52,686 nt of DNA from an uncultured Cardiobacterium sp. (GCF_938028825.1 NZ_CALIZP010000011.1:1-52686); one strand, 5' to 3'. Shown: positions 40,702-48,713, counted from the first letter of the stretch. Notes: generated by a model from the letters alone, not told the origin. Program-made: numbers and translations.

Positions 40702-41628
40702 ATGGATACCCTGCCGCCGGCGGTCAGCCGGATGAACCTCGAACACCTGAAAACCTTTCACTGCGTCGCGCAAAGTGGCAGCTTCACCCGCGCGGCGCGG
40801 CTGCTCTTCCTCACCCAGCCCGCCGTCAGCCAGCAGATGCAGGGACTGGAAAACGCGCTGCACATCGCCCTCTTCGACCGCTCGCGCCGCTCCATCACGC
40901 TCACCGCCGAGGGCGAAGTGCTCTACGGCTACACCCGCCGCCTCTTCGGCCTTTTCGACGAAATCGGCCAGGTTTTTCAGGACCTCAGCCTGTTGCAGGC
41001 GGGCACGCTCACCCTCGCCGCTTCGGCGGTGATGGGCAGCTACTACCTGCCGCAGGTATTGCGCCGCTTCCACAAGCGGTTCCCGCAAATCCGCTTCAAT
41101 ATCCGCATCGGCAATTCCGGCCAGGTGTTCGACTGGGTGGCGGGGCAGGAAGCGGAGCTGGGCTTTGCCGGACGCACACGCCGCCCGGCGCAGGTGGAGC
41201 AGACCCTGCTCTATCGCGAGCCTTATGTGGTGGTCGCGGCGGCAGGCTCGCCGCTGCCGGAGCTGCACCGCCCGCTGTATCTTGACGAATTTTTGCAGGC
41301 GAGCGTGGTTGTGCGCGAGAAAGGCACGCGCACCCGCGCCAAGATTGAAGAATGGGTACGCAGGCAGGGCGGCAAACGTGCGCCGTCCGCGCCGCTGATT
41401 ACCGTCGGCAGTCTGGAAGCGGCGCGAGACCTGGTTGCGGCGGGTTTCGGCGCGGCGGCACTGCCGCGTCTCGCCGTTGCCGACGCCCTCGCACGCGGCA
41501 CGCTGGTGGCGCTGGATGTGGAGAATTTCGCCCTGAACGCGGATTACTACCTGCTCCGCCCCCGCCAGCGCAAACTCTCGCCCGCCGCCATGCAGTTTTT
41601 GCACGCCCTGCCACCGCTGGCGGAATAG
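40702..41628 (+). CDS. LysR-family transcriptional regulator
   Basis: A 308-residue regulator. The N-terminal winged helix (residues about 11-70) reads LKTFHCVAQSGSFTRAARLLFLTQPAVSQQMQGLE, then a LysR substrate-binding domain from about 95 (GTLTLAASAVMGSYYLP ... PLPELHRPLYLDEFL). It resembles CbbR/CysL-type regulators in general layout. Start ATG 40702 has CGGAG nearby; ATG 40732 is an alternative. It follows the phn genes by 142 bases on the same strand, so it could regulate them; the ligand is unknown. Confidence 0.92.
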   Translation: MDTLPPAVSRMNLEHLKTFHCVAQSGSFTRAARLLFLTQPAVSQQMQGLENALHIALFDRSRRSITLTAEGEVLYGYTRRLFGLFDEIGQVFQDLSLLQAGTLTLAASAVMGSYYLPQVLRRFHKRFPQIRFNIRIGNSGQVFDWVAGQEAELGFAGRTRRPAQVEQTLLYREPYVVVAAAGSPLPELHRPLYLDEFLQASVVVREKGTRTRAKIEEWVRRQGGKRAPSAPLITVGSLEAARDLVAAGFGAAALPRLAVADALARGTLVALDVENFALNADYYLLRPRQRKLSPAAMQFLHALPPLAE

Positions 41629-41642
41629 CGGCACCGGTTGCC

Positions 41643-41700
41643 GGAGCCGCCAGGCGGCGTAAATATTGGGCCCGTCAAGCGGCGTGAATGCCGGGGTCGT
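41643..41700 (+). repeat. Two tandem copies of the GC-rich palindromic element after the LysR gene
   Basis: Copy one reads GCCGCCAGGCGGCGTAAATA (about 41646-41665); copy two is a shortened version, GTCAAGCGGCGTGAATGCCG (about 41674-41693). Both match the element found at 34921, 41781 and 47753. They lie between two convergent genes with no other terminator visible. Confidence 0.7.
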
Positions 41701-41769
41701 CAAGTTGCCCGTACCGCTGCGGTGGCTGAAGCTGCCCTACGAACCATCCCCCCCACGAGGAAGAGGCTT

Positions 41770-44700
41770 TCATGCTTCGCGCAAGCCGCTATTCACGCCG
41801 CTTGGCGGCTGCCCCTCCGCCGCTTCTGCCGCTGCGCGCTCGGCGGCGGTAACGCTGGTCAGGCGGGCGAGGCGCGGGGCGAGCCAATGACGCAGGTCGT
41901 CCAGCACGCTGTAAGTGACGGGGACGAAGATGAGGCTCAGTGCGGTGGAGGTGAGCAGGCCGCCGATGACGGCGACGGCCATCGGTGCGCGGAAGGCTGC
42001 ACCGCTGCCTCCGGCGAGTACTGCCGGCACCATGCCCGCCACCATGGCGATGGTGGTTATGATGATGGGGCGCGCCCGCTCGGCGCCGGCCTGGACGAGG
42101 GCGGTCGCGCGCGCCATGCCGTGGCGGCGGTTTTCGATGACGAAATCCACCAGTAGGATGCTGTTTTTGGTGACGATGCTCATCAACATGAGGATGCCGA
42201 TGACGGAGGAGAGGTCCAGCGCGGCGCCGTAGGCGAGGAGTGCGCCCAGCGCCCCGTCCAGTGATAGCGGCAGGGCGGTGAGGATGGTAACGGGCTGGAG
42301 GAGGTCGCGAAAGAGCAGGACGAGGACGAGGTACACCATCAGGACGCCAAAGCCCATCGCCAGGCCGAATTGTTCGAACATTTCGTTCATGTATTCGCTG
42401 TCGCCGTATTCGGGGTTGTGGATGCCGGGCGGCAGCGGCTGCATGACGGGCAGGCGGTTGACGGCGTCGATGATGGTGCCGATGGTGTAGCCGTTTTTGA
42501 GGTCGGCTTCGACGCTGATGCGCCGCTCGCGGTCGAAGCGGCTGATGGTGGCGATGCCGCTCGCGGGGTGGAGGCCGGCGATGGTGTGCAGCGGCACGTT
42601 TGTGCCGTCGGCGGCGGGGACGCGCAGGTGTTGTAGTTGTGTCAGGTCGCGGCGCGCGTCTGCGCTCAGGATGGTGCGGATGGTGATTTGCCGGCCGTGT
42701 GTGTTGTAGCGGGCGGATTCGCTGTTGCTGCTGCCGAGGGTGGCGAGGCGGAGCAGGTCGCCGACGGCTTGCGGGGTGATGCCGAGACGGGCGGCTTCTT
42801 GCGCGTTGAGGCGGATGCGTTGTTCGTTTTTCGGCAGGGGTTCGTTGGTCTGGATGTTGGTGATGCCCGCGATGGGTTGCATCTGGTTTTTGAGGGTGCG
42901 TGCGGTGGCGCTCAGGGTGGCGGAGTCGTCGCCGGTGAGGATGATGCTGATGTCGCGCTGCGCGGCGTCGTTCTGGAAGGCGAAGCGGATATCGGGTTCT
43001 TGCGCGAGGGTGTCGCGCAGTTGTTGTTCGAAGGTGCGCAGGCCGACGCTGCGTTCTTTGTAGGGGCGCAGGCGGATGAGGAGCTCGCCTTTGGCAACGT
43101 CGCCGCCGCGTCCGGCGGTGGCGTAGGTGCGGGCGACGGCGGGATGGCGGTTGGCGCTGTCGCTCAGGCGGCGCAGGGTGGCGTCGGTGTCGGCGAGGGT
43201 GCTGCCCGGCGGCAGGTCGATGTTGAGTTGGCTGAAGCCGGTGTCGGCGCGCGGCATGAAGCCGGTGGGCAGGAGCGGCAGGAGCAGGAAGGAGGCGGCG
43301 AGGATGAGGGCGGCGAGGCCGAGGGTGGTTTTGCGGTGGCGCAGGGTCCACGCGAGCAGGGCGAGGTAGGCGCGCATGGGGCGGCTTTGGGGTTTGTGCC
43401 GCTGTGCGCCGCTTGCCGGGGCGAGGAGGTAGGCGGCGAGCAGCGGGGTGGCGAGGCGCGCGGTGAGCAGCGAGGCGAGGACGGCGGCGGAAACGGTGGT
43501 GCCGAACTGGCTGAAGTATTGGCCGATCATGCCGCCGGTGAAGCTGACGGGCAGGAAGACGGCGACGATGGTGCCGGTGATGGCGATGACGGCGAAGCCG
43601 ATGGCGTCGGCGGCGTCGATGGCGGCCCGGTAGGGGCGTTTGCCGAGCATGAGGTGTTTGTCGATGTTTTCGATTTCGACGATGGCATCATCTACGAGGA
43701 TGCCGATGACGAGGGTGAGGCCGAGCAGGGTGACGCTGTTCAGGGTGTAGCCGCAGAGTTGCATGACGAGGAAGGCGGGCAGGATGGAGAACGGCAGGGC
43801 GATGGCGGCGACGAGGGTGGCGCGCCAGTCGCGCAGGAAGAGGAAGACGACGAGGACGGTGAGCACGGCGCCTTCGAGCAGGGTGTCGATGGCGGTGCGG
43901 TAGTTTTCGCGGGTGTTGTCCACGTTGCTGTGGACTTGGCGGATGCGGATGTGCGGGTTTTCGGCTTGCAGGGTGGCGATGGCCCGTTCGACGCCGTCGG
44001 CGACGGCGGTGTCGCTGGTGCCCTTGCTGCGGTAGAGGCTGAAGCCGACGACTTCCCGCCCGTTCAGGCGGGTGCGGCTGCGGATTTCGCCGTGGCCGTC
44101 CGTGATGTCGGCGATGTCGCCCAGGGTAACGCGGCGGCCATCACCGAGGGCGATGGGAGTGGCGGCAAGGGCGGGGACGCCGGTGGCGCTGCCCGGCACG
44201 CGCAGGCTGCTTTCGCCGCCGTCGGCGCTGAGGCGGCCGCCGGGGACATCGACGCTGGTCTGCACGAGTTGGGCATTGACCCGGGTGATGCTGATGCCGA
44301 GGGCTTCGAGGCGTTCGGGGTGCAGGGCGACGGTGATTTCCCGCTGGCTGCCGCCGCTGCGCGTGATTTGCTGCACGCCGGGGACGGCAAGCAGGCGGCG
44401 GCTGACGGTGTCATCGACGAACCACGACAGCGCCGCTGTGTCCATGTCCGGCGATTCGACGGCGTAGTAGGCGAGCGCGCCGCCTTCGATGTCCACCCGT
44501 TCGATGAGCGGTTCGTCGATGCTCGCGGGCAGGTCGGCGCGGATTTGCCCGACGGCGTTGCGCACGTCGTTCACGGCGCGGTCGGTGTCGATGTGCAGCT
44601 GGAATTCCACGGTGGTGGTGGAGAGGCCGTCGGTGATTTCCGAGGTGATGTGGCGGATGCCGGCGATGCCCGCCACGGCGCTTTCCACACGGCGGGTCAC

Positions 44701-44886
44701 GGCGTTTTCCAGCTCGTCCGGCGCGGTACCGCTGCGGCTGATGCTGACGCTGACGGTGGGGAAATCGACGCTCGGGTTGGCGTTGACAGGCAGGAGGCGG
44801 AAGGACACCGCGCCCAGCGCGGAGAGGAGCAGGAAGAGGACGATGGTCGGAATCGGGCGGCGGATGGCCCAGGAAGAGAGCTTCAT
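41770..44886 (-). CDS. RND-family efflux pump inner membrane protein
   Basis: A 1038-residue HAE1-type RND transporter with the normal 12-helix, two-porter-loop layout. FRLLPVNANPSVDFPTVSVS opens the first periplasmic loop. The proton-relay aspartate pair is in LVIGILVDDAIVEIENIDKH, helix 4. The second half has IGILMLMSIVTKNSILLVDF and PIIITTIAMVAGMVPAVLAGG. It pumps drugs or other amphiphiles together with the adjacent adaptor; the outer membrane channel is not encoded here. Start ATG 44886 is one base past the adaptor stop. The last 13 or so residues (QPPSGVNSGLREA) are encoded by a palindromic repeat. Confidence 0.95.
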   Translation of the reverse strand: MKLSSWAIRRPIPTIVLFLLLSALGAVSFRLLPVNANPSVDFPTVSVSISRSGTAPDELENAVTRRVESAVAGIAGIRHITSEITDGLSTTTVEFQLHIDTDRAVNDVRNAVGQIRADLPASIDEPLIERVDIEGGALAYYAVESPDMDTAALSWFVDDTVSRRLLAVPGVQQITRSGGSQREITVALHPERLEALGISITRVNAQLVQTSVDVPGGRLSADGGESSLRVPGSATGVPALAATPIALGDGRRVTLGDIADITDGHGEIRSRTRLNGREVVGFSLYRSKGTSDTAVADGVERAIATLQAENPHIRIRQVHSNVDNTRENYRTAIDTLLEGAVLTVLVVFLFLRDWRATLVAAIALPFSILPAFLVMQLCGYTLNSVTLLGLTLVIGILVDDAIVEIENIDKHLMLGKRPYRAAIDAADAIGFAVIAITGTIVAVFLPVSFTGGMIGQYFSQFGTTVSAAVLASLLTARLATPLLAAYLLAPASGAQRHKPQSRPMRAYLALLAWTLRHRKTTLGLAALILAASFLLLPLLPTGFMPRADTGFSQLNIDLPPGSTLADTDATLRRLSDSANRHPAVARTYATAGRGGDVAKGELLIRLRPYKERSVGLRTFEQQLRDTLAQEPDIRFAFQNDAAQRDISIILTGDDSATLSATARTLKNQMQPIAGITNIQTNEPLPKNEQRIRLNAQEAARLGITPQAVGDLLRLATLGSSNSESARYNTHGRQITIRTILSADARRDLTQLQHLRVPAADGTNVPLHTIAGLHPASGIATISRFDRERRISVEADLKNGYTIGTIIDAVNRLPVMQPLPPGIHNPEYGDSEYMNEMFEQFGLAMGFGVLMVYLVLVLLFRDLLQPVTILTALPLSLDGALGALLAYGAALDLSSVIGILMLMSIVTKNSILLVDFVIENRRHGMARATALVQAGAERARPIIITTIAMVAGMVPAVLAGGSGAAFRAPMAVAVIGGLLTSTALSLIFVPVTYSVLDDLRHWLAPRLARLTSVTAAERAAAEAAEGQPPSGVNSGLREA
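41781..41813 (-). repeat. Palindromic element forming the 3' end of the RND coding region
   Basis: Read on the minus strand, the core GCCGCCAAGCGGCGTGAATA followed by GCGGCTT matches the copy at 47753-47782 almost base for base. It supplies the final codons of the RND gene up to its stop. Confidence 0.7.
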
Positions 44887-44887
44887 C

Positions 44888-46006
44888 TCACACCCCTTCC
44901 AAGACGGGCGTGACCACGTCGCCCTCGTTGACGAAAGCGCCCGCACGGCGGATGACGCGCTCGGCAGCGGTGATACCGTGCAGGATTTCCACCCGCCCCT
45001 GCCGGCGGCGGCCAATTTCCACCGCGCGGCGCGACACGCGGCCGTCATCATCCACCAGCCACACCGCTGCCTTGCCGTCGTGGTCATACGTCAGCGCCGA
45101 TTCCGGCAGGGTCAGCGCTGCCGCCACCGTCGGCAGGCGGATAGCCGCCTCGCCATAACCGCCGCTCACCAGCGCCGCACCGGTGGGGAAAGCGATGCGC
45201 ACCTTGCCCAGCCGCGTCGCGGCATCCACCGCCGGATCGAGCCGCCGCACCGTGCCGTTGCGCGTTTCCCCTGTGCCGTACAAATGCACCTGCGCCGCCT
45301 GCCCGGGGTGCAGCAACGCCAAATCCGCCGCGCCCACCTCGGCGGCGAGCTCGACGGCATCGTCCTTAATCAAAAAGAACAGCGGCTCAGCCCCCGCCAG
45401 CGCACCTGCCTCGGCATTGCGCCGTGCCACCACCCCGGCGACCGGGGCGACGACTGCCGCCTTGCCGCGCTGATTGCGGCTGTCTTTGAGCTGCGCCTGC
45501 AACTGGGCAATCTCCGCCTTCGCCGCCTGCACCTGCGCACGGGCGGACTGCACCGCCGCCTGCTGCTGATCAAGCGTCTGCCTGCTCACCGCCTCGGCCC
45601 CGGCCAGTTTCCTGTAACGCTGCAACGTCGCCGCCGCTTCCTTCGCCGCCGCCTCCTGCGCCTGCAACTGCGCCCGCGCGCGGGCAATCTGCGCCTCCAC
45701 CTGCTGCACCTGCGCCTGCACATTGACACTCTCCAAACGCGCCAGCACCTGCCCCGCCTGCACACGGTCGCCCGCCTCCACCGCGACGCTGAGGATGCGC
45801 TGCCCCTGCAAGGCGGTGCTGACCGGCACCTCCTCCCGCGCCACCAGCGTCCCCGGCAGACGCAGCGTCGCCGCCCACTCGGCGGGCGCGGCGTGCAGCA
45901 CCGTGACCCGCAGCGGCGGCAAATCCCCGTCCTCCTGCGCGGCACGATGACAGGCGGCAAGCAGCGCGGACAACAGGGCCGCGAGAAACAAGCGGGGAAA
46001 AAACAT
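44888..46006 (-). CDS. RND efflux periplasmic adaptor (membrane fusion lipoprotein)
   Basis: A 372-residue HlyD-like adaptor. The signal ends in a lipobox (LLAAC; Cys near 18), so it is a lipoprotein. It has a split lipoyl half-motif (PVSTALQGQRILSVAVEAGDRVQAGQVLARLE), a long alpha-helical hairpin (residues about 85-165, Ala/Gln-rich heptads), the second lipoyl half (AVVAPVAGVVARR) and beta-barrel domains. It links the RND pump to an outer membrane channel. Start ATG 46006 has AGGA upstream. Confidence 0.93.
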   Translation of the reverse strand: MFFPRLFLAALLSALLAACHRAAQEDGDLPPLRVTVLHAAPAEWAATLRLPGTLVAREEVPVSTALQGQRILSVAVEAGDRVQAGQVLARLESVNVQAQVQQVEAQIARARAQLQAQEAAAKEAAATLQRYRKLAGAEAVSRQTLDQQQAAVQSARAQVQAAKAEIAQLQAQLKDSRNQRGKAAVVAPVAGVVARRNAEAGALAGAEPLFFLIKDDAVELAAEVGAADLALLHPGQAAQVHLYGTGETRNGTVRRLDPAVDAATRLGKVRIAFPTGAALVSGGYGEAAIRLPTVAAALTLPESALTYDHDGKAAVWLVDDDGRVSRRAVEIGRRRQGRVEILHGITAAERVIRRAGAFVNEGDVVTPVLEGV

Positions 46007-46103
46007 GGGGAATCCTGGGTGGTTGATGATGAAGAAAGCCGGGCGGGATAAAACTTGGGTTTGTCGCGTGGGCAACTTGTTGCCACGTGGTTTCGGTTGC
46101 TGC

Positions 46104-46134
46104 GCGGGCAAAATTTTTGGCGGATTTTGCCCGC
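46104..46134. repeat. 10-base perfect inverted repeat upstream of the adaptor gene
   Basis: GCGGGCAAAA and TTTTGCCCGC flank an 11-base loop, about 100 bases before the adaptor start and 25 bases after the broken mipA gene. No T run follows on the minus strand. It could be a weak terminator or a regulatory hairpin. Confidence 0.55.
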
Positions 46135-46158
46135 CTTACGGTTTGAGTGGCTGCCCGC

Positions 46159-46870
46159 TCAAAACCGGTACAACAACCCCGTCGCGCCCTGAAAATGAAA
46201 ACGCTCGTCCACCATCGGGCTGCGTTTCACCGCCGAGCCCAACGATTCCAGCCGTGTCGAGGCGAAGGCGCTGAAATGCCTGGAAAAGCGGTACTCGGCG
46301 GCCACATCCAGATACGGCTGCAAGGTCGCATCGGGTGAGTACGCGGCAAAACCGCTGCGCGCCGCTTCCTTGTCATTGATGCCGTAGTAATAGCGGTTGT
46401 AGCGCTTGTCCGCATACGCCACACCGACGGCGGGCGTGATGGTCAGCGCCGCGTCGGGCTGCCAGAAATAGCTGTACTGCACGGAAGTCTGCTGTCCCTT
46501 GCTGCGCCCGGATATATCCGCCGACCACTTCGTTTCCACATTAGTCAAGCTGCTGCATCTGCCGGTCATCGGCGCGGTTCGGCCTGAACGCCTGCCCCAG
46601 CTGCCAGGCCGAACCCACCAGCACTTCATGCGCCTGATCATCCGACGAAAACACCCGCACCCCGGCGGACAGCCCGCGCACATAAAAATACGGCGATTCC
46701 ACCTGCACCAGCGGCACCGCCGACCAGTTGCCGTCATAACTGCGGTACAACCCCTTGCTGTAACCACCGGCGACACCGACGGCAACCTCTGTGGGCGGCG
46801 TATCCCCAGCCATCGCCGACGGCGCGACGGCGGCCAGCATCAAGAAGCAGGAGCGGAAAAAACGGGGCAT
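46159..46870 (-). pseudogene. mipA: MipA/OmpV family outer membrane protein, broken by frameshift/deletion
   Basis: Two adjacent frames give the halves of one MipA/OmpV protein. The first (46870-46541) has a signal peptide ending AMA, then TEVAVGVAGGYSKGLYRSYD and VRGLSAGVRVFSSD, and stops after QMQQLD. The second frame resumes in the same place with NVETKWSADISGRSKGQQTS and runs to the natural C-terminus FHFQGATGLLYRF at 46159. The join lacks the usual stretch of roughly 15-25 residues after 'MQQLDDR'. A deletion that also shifted the frame explains this. MipA proteins are MltA-interacting or porin-like beta-barrels, often co-regulated with efflux genes. Inactivation is likely unless the sequence is in error. 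Confidence 0.8.
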
Positions 46871-46901
46871 GACAAAATCCTCATAAGAAAACAGGACGCG
46901 C

Positions 46902-46931
46902 AGTATAGTCTTAATTAGGACGGTTAATCAA
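46902..46931 (-). promoter_or_regulatory. Minus-strand promoter for mipA and the efflux genes
   Basis: On the minus strand TTGATT (46931-46926) and TATACT (46907-46902) are 18 bases apart, 32 bases before the mipA start. A near-perfect inverted repeat (46908-46921; GTCCTAATTAAGAC form, 12 of 14 bases symmetric) fills the spacer, a typical place for a MarR operator. Confidence 0.6.
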
Positions 46932-46958
46932 CAAGACGGTTAGCGGAAGAGACGGTAC
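46919..46958 (+). repeat. Three direct repeats of GACGGT at 16-base intervals
   Basis: GACGGTTA at 46919, GACGGTTA at 46935 and GACGGTAC at 46951 are spaced exactly 16 bases apart, in the gap between divergent mipA and marR. They overlap the upstream part of the mipA promoter. Confidence 0.75.
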
Positions 46959-46964
46959 CCCTGC

Positions 46965-46973
46965 TGCTACAAT
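46965..46973 (+). promoter_or_regulatory. Extended -10 promoter for marR
   Basis: TGCTACAAT lies 27 bases upstream of the marR start and immediately after the third GACGGT repeat. Confidence 0.5.
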
Positions 46974-46999
46974 AACCGCCCCCTCCACCGGAACCCGCC

Positions 47000-47449
47000 A
47001 TGAACCAAGAAGCCGCAAGCATCATCCAACTGGGCTGCATCCTCACCAACATCTTCAGCCTCTACGACCGCTGGGCGAAGGGGCAGGGCATCAACCCGAC
47101 CACCTTCACCATCCTCTACTCGCTCTACCCCGAAGAAACCTGCACGCAAAGCGACATCTGCACCCTGTGGGGCATTGCCAAACAGACCCTCTCCACACAA
47201 AGCAACGACCTGATGGACAGGGGGCTCTTGCACATCGAGCAGGACAACAACAACCGCCGCCGCAAACTGCTGCGCCTGAGCGACGCCGGGCGCGAGTACG
47301 CCCGCCCCTTCGTCGAGCCGCTGCACCGCGCCGAAGAAAAAGCCTTCGCCACCCTCGGCCCCGAACTGGGCGAACAACTGCTGCGCGGTGCGACGCTGTT
47401 TCAAAGCGCCTTTGCCGCCGAACTGGCGGCGGAGACGGCAGTGGATTGA
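47000..47449 (+). CDS. MarR-family transcriptional regulator
   Basis: A 149-residue dimeric winged-helix regulator. The DNA-binding core is TFTILYSLYPEETCTQSDICTLWGIAKQTLSTQSNDLMDRGLL followed by the wing DNNNRRRKLLRLSDAGR, which has the DxRxxxxxLT-like pattern. It is divergent from mipA and the adaptor-RND pair and probably represses them, since an inverted repeat and direct repeats lie in the shared promoter region. Its inducer is unknown. Confidence 0.92.
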   Translation: MNQEAASIIQLGCILTNIFSLYDRWAKGQGINPTTFTILYSLYPEETCTQSDICTLWGIAKQTLSTQSNDLMDRGLLHIEQDNNNRRRKLLRLSDAGREYARPFVEPLHRAEEKAFATLGPELGEQLLRGATLFQSAFAAELAAETAVD

Positions 47450-47547
47450 TGACCATCTTCTTCGCCTGCGGCAGAAACCCTCTCCCACCAGGCGGCTTGA
47501 CGGTTTCAGTGCTTACCCCGCCTGGGCACCTCCAATCCTGAAGCGCG

Positions 47548-47652
47548 CACAACCAACGTCTGCCCAGCCGCGAACTCCTCTACACCGGCATCACCCGCAG
47601 CAAAGGCGCGCCCGACCTCTACGCCGACATCCTGAAACTGTATGCGCCCCGG
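47548..47652 (+). pseudogene. recD: Relic of the RecD C-terminus (exonuclease V alpha subunit)
   Basis: One frame reads HNQRLPSRELLYTGITRSK followed by GAPDLYADILKLYAP. This is very close in pattern to the end of RecD/UvrD-type helicases ('LxTRELxYTGxTRAKxxxxLYA', motif VI). There is no upstream remainder, start codon or further domain: about 35 codons remain between repeat elements. It is a decayed fragment left by rearrangement. The family match is by eye. Confidence 0.65.
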
Positions 47653-47752
47653 CCTTGCCCTGCATCTCGGCCGCGAGACGGGATAAACAGCGGGTTTATC
47701 ACGACGCTTTTGAGACGTTGCGGCAACGCTGCGCAGCAAAAGCTGCGCGGGA

Positions 47753-47782
47753 AGCCGCTGTTTACGCCGCCCGGCGGCTTTT
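47753..47782 (-). repeat. Copy of the GC-rich palindromic element
   Basis: On the minus strand GCCGCCGGGCGGCGTAAACA followed by GCGGCTT is the best-preserved copy together with 41781-41813; it would read KPPGGVNSG. Confidence 0.7.
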
Positions 47783-47832
47783 CAGGCCGCCATCTGAAAT
47801 TTATCTGCAACACATTGCCCCGGAACAGGCAC

Positions 47833-47866
47833 AAAAAAACGCGCCATTCTCTGCGAAATGGCGCGT
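47833..47866 (-). terminator. Terminator after the entericidin-like gene
   Basis: AACGCGCCATT and AATGGCGCGTT form a perfect 11-base stem with a 7-8-base loop; on the minus strand it is followed by seven T residues. It lies 25 bases past the gene's stop. Confidence 0.9.
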
Positions 47867-47890
47867 TGCGCGGATGGATGATGCGGGCGG

Positions 47891-48034
47891 TCAGCCGCGT
47901 TGGGCGCGTTCGGCGGCGTTGGATATGCCTTGTCCCGCTTTCTGGATGTCGCGTCCGAAGCCCTGGGTGGTGTTGCAGGCGCAGAGCAGGCCGGCAAAGG
48001 TGAAGAGGACGGCGGTCAGGGTCAGTTTTTTCAT
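47891..48034 (-). CDS. ecnB: Entericidin-like small lipoprotein
   Basis: A 47-residue lipoprotein. The signal (KKLTLTAVLFTFAGLLCAC) ends in a lipobox LCAC with Cys20 acylated. The mature part, NTTQGFGRDIQKAGQGISN, is nearly the consensus of the EcnA/EcnB family (CNTxxGxGxDxxxxGxxIxxAA). In E. coli EcnB is toxic and EcnA is its antidote; here a single gene is seen, as in many genomes. AGGAGACACC precedes the ATG. Confidence 0.92.
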   Translation of the reverse strand: MKKLTLTAVLFTFAGLLCACNTTQGFGRDIQKAGQGISNAAERAQRG

Positions 48035-48110
48035 GGGTGTCTCCTGTTGTTGCCTTCCACAATGGAAGTGCGCGCATTGTAAGGTTTTTTGTCGGGGTGG
48101 CAACCGCGCA

Positions 48111-48136
48111 AAGAAAAGCGCCCACGGGTGGGCGCA
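48111..48136 (-). terminator. Terminator after dps
   Basis: GCGCCCAC / GTGGGCGC is a perfect 8-base stem with a 2-base loop core; on the minus strand TTTTCTTT follows. Confidence 0.8.
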
Positions 48137-48173
48137 GCGAGTGGTGTGTGTTATTCGTGTTCGGTGTGCCGGT

Positions 48174-48644
48174 TTATTTTTCCAGCAGGGAGCGCAGCAT
48201 CCACGCGGCTTTTTCGTGGGTTTGCATGCGGTTGGTGAGCAGGTCGTTGGTCGGTTCGTCGCTCGCTTCGTCCACAGCGGGCAGGAGCACACGGCAGGTG
48301 CGGACAACGGTTTCCTGGCCTTCGACGAGTTCGCGGATCATGGTGGTGGCGTCGGTACCGGCTTTGCCTTCTTTGATGCCGGTCAGCGCGGCGTATTCGC
48401 TGTATGAGCCCGGCGCGTAGTAGCCCAGCGCACGGATGCGTTCGGCGATTTCGTCGATGGCGGTGGCGAGTTCGGTGTACTGTTCTTCGAACATGAGGTG
48501 CAGGGTGCGGAATTGCGGGCCTTCGACGTTCCAGTGGTAGTTGTGGGTTTTGAGGTAGAGGGTGTAGCTGTCGGCGAGTACTTTGGTCAGGCCTTCGGCG
48601 ATGGTTTTGCGTTGGTTTTCGGTCATGCCGATGTTGATGGTCAT
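48174..48644 (-). CDS. dps: Dps-family ferritin-like DNA-protection protein
   Basis: A 156-residue four-helix protein that forms dodecamers, oxidises iron with peroxide and protects DNA. Inter-subunit ferroxidase ligands are in THNYHWNVEGPQFRTLHLMFEEQY (His, His, Asp/Glu positions) and ELATAIDEIAERIRALG. The N-terminus is short and not lysine-rich, so DNA binding by a basic tail is unlikely. Start ATG 48644 has GGAGA upstream; a longer in-frame start is not needed. Confidence 0.95.
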   Translation of the reverse strand: MTINIGMTENQRKTIAEGLTKVLADSYTLYLKTHNYHWNVEGPQFRTLHLMFEEQYTELATAIDEIAERIRALGYYAPGSYSEYAALTGIKEGKAGTDATTMIRELVEGQETVVRTCRVLLPAVDEASDEPTNDLLTNRMQTHEKAAWMLRSLLEK

Positions 48645-48713
48645 GGTTTTTCTCCGTTTGTTCAGTGGGTTGTGTTGCAATGCTGCGCGTTGGCAACGGG
48701 GCGCATTATTCGC

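Larger units (their letters stand above)
47450..47832. other. Repeat-rich debris between marR and the entericidin-like gene
   Basis: No intact gene is present. The segment holds two facing half-elements at 47486-47530 (minus: CPGGVST and KPPGGRG), a recD relic at 47548-47652 and a full palindromic element at 47753-47782. Overlapping reading frames through it switch between unrelated sequences, as expected for decayed DNA. Confidence 0.6.

Noticed and set aside
47388..48407. 339-codon plus-strand frame from the end of marR through the ecn and dps region
   Set aside because: It crosses repeats, a terminator and the antisense of ecn and dps. Its protein sequence is a patchwork with no domain.
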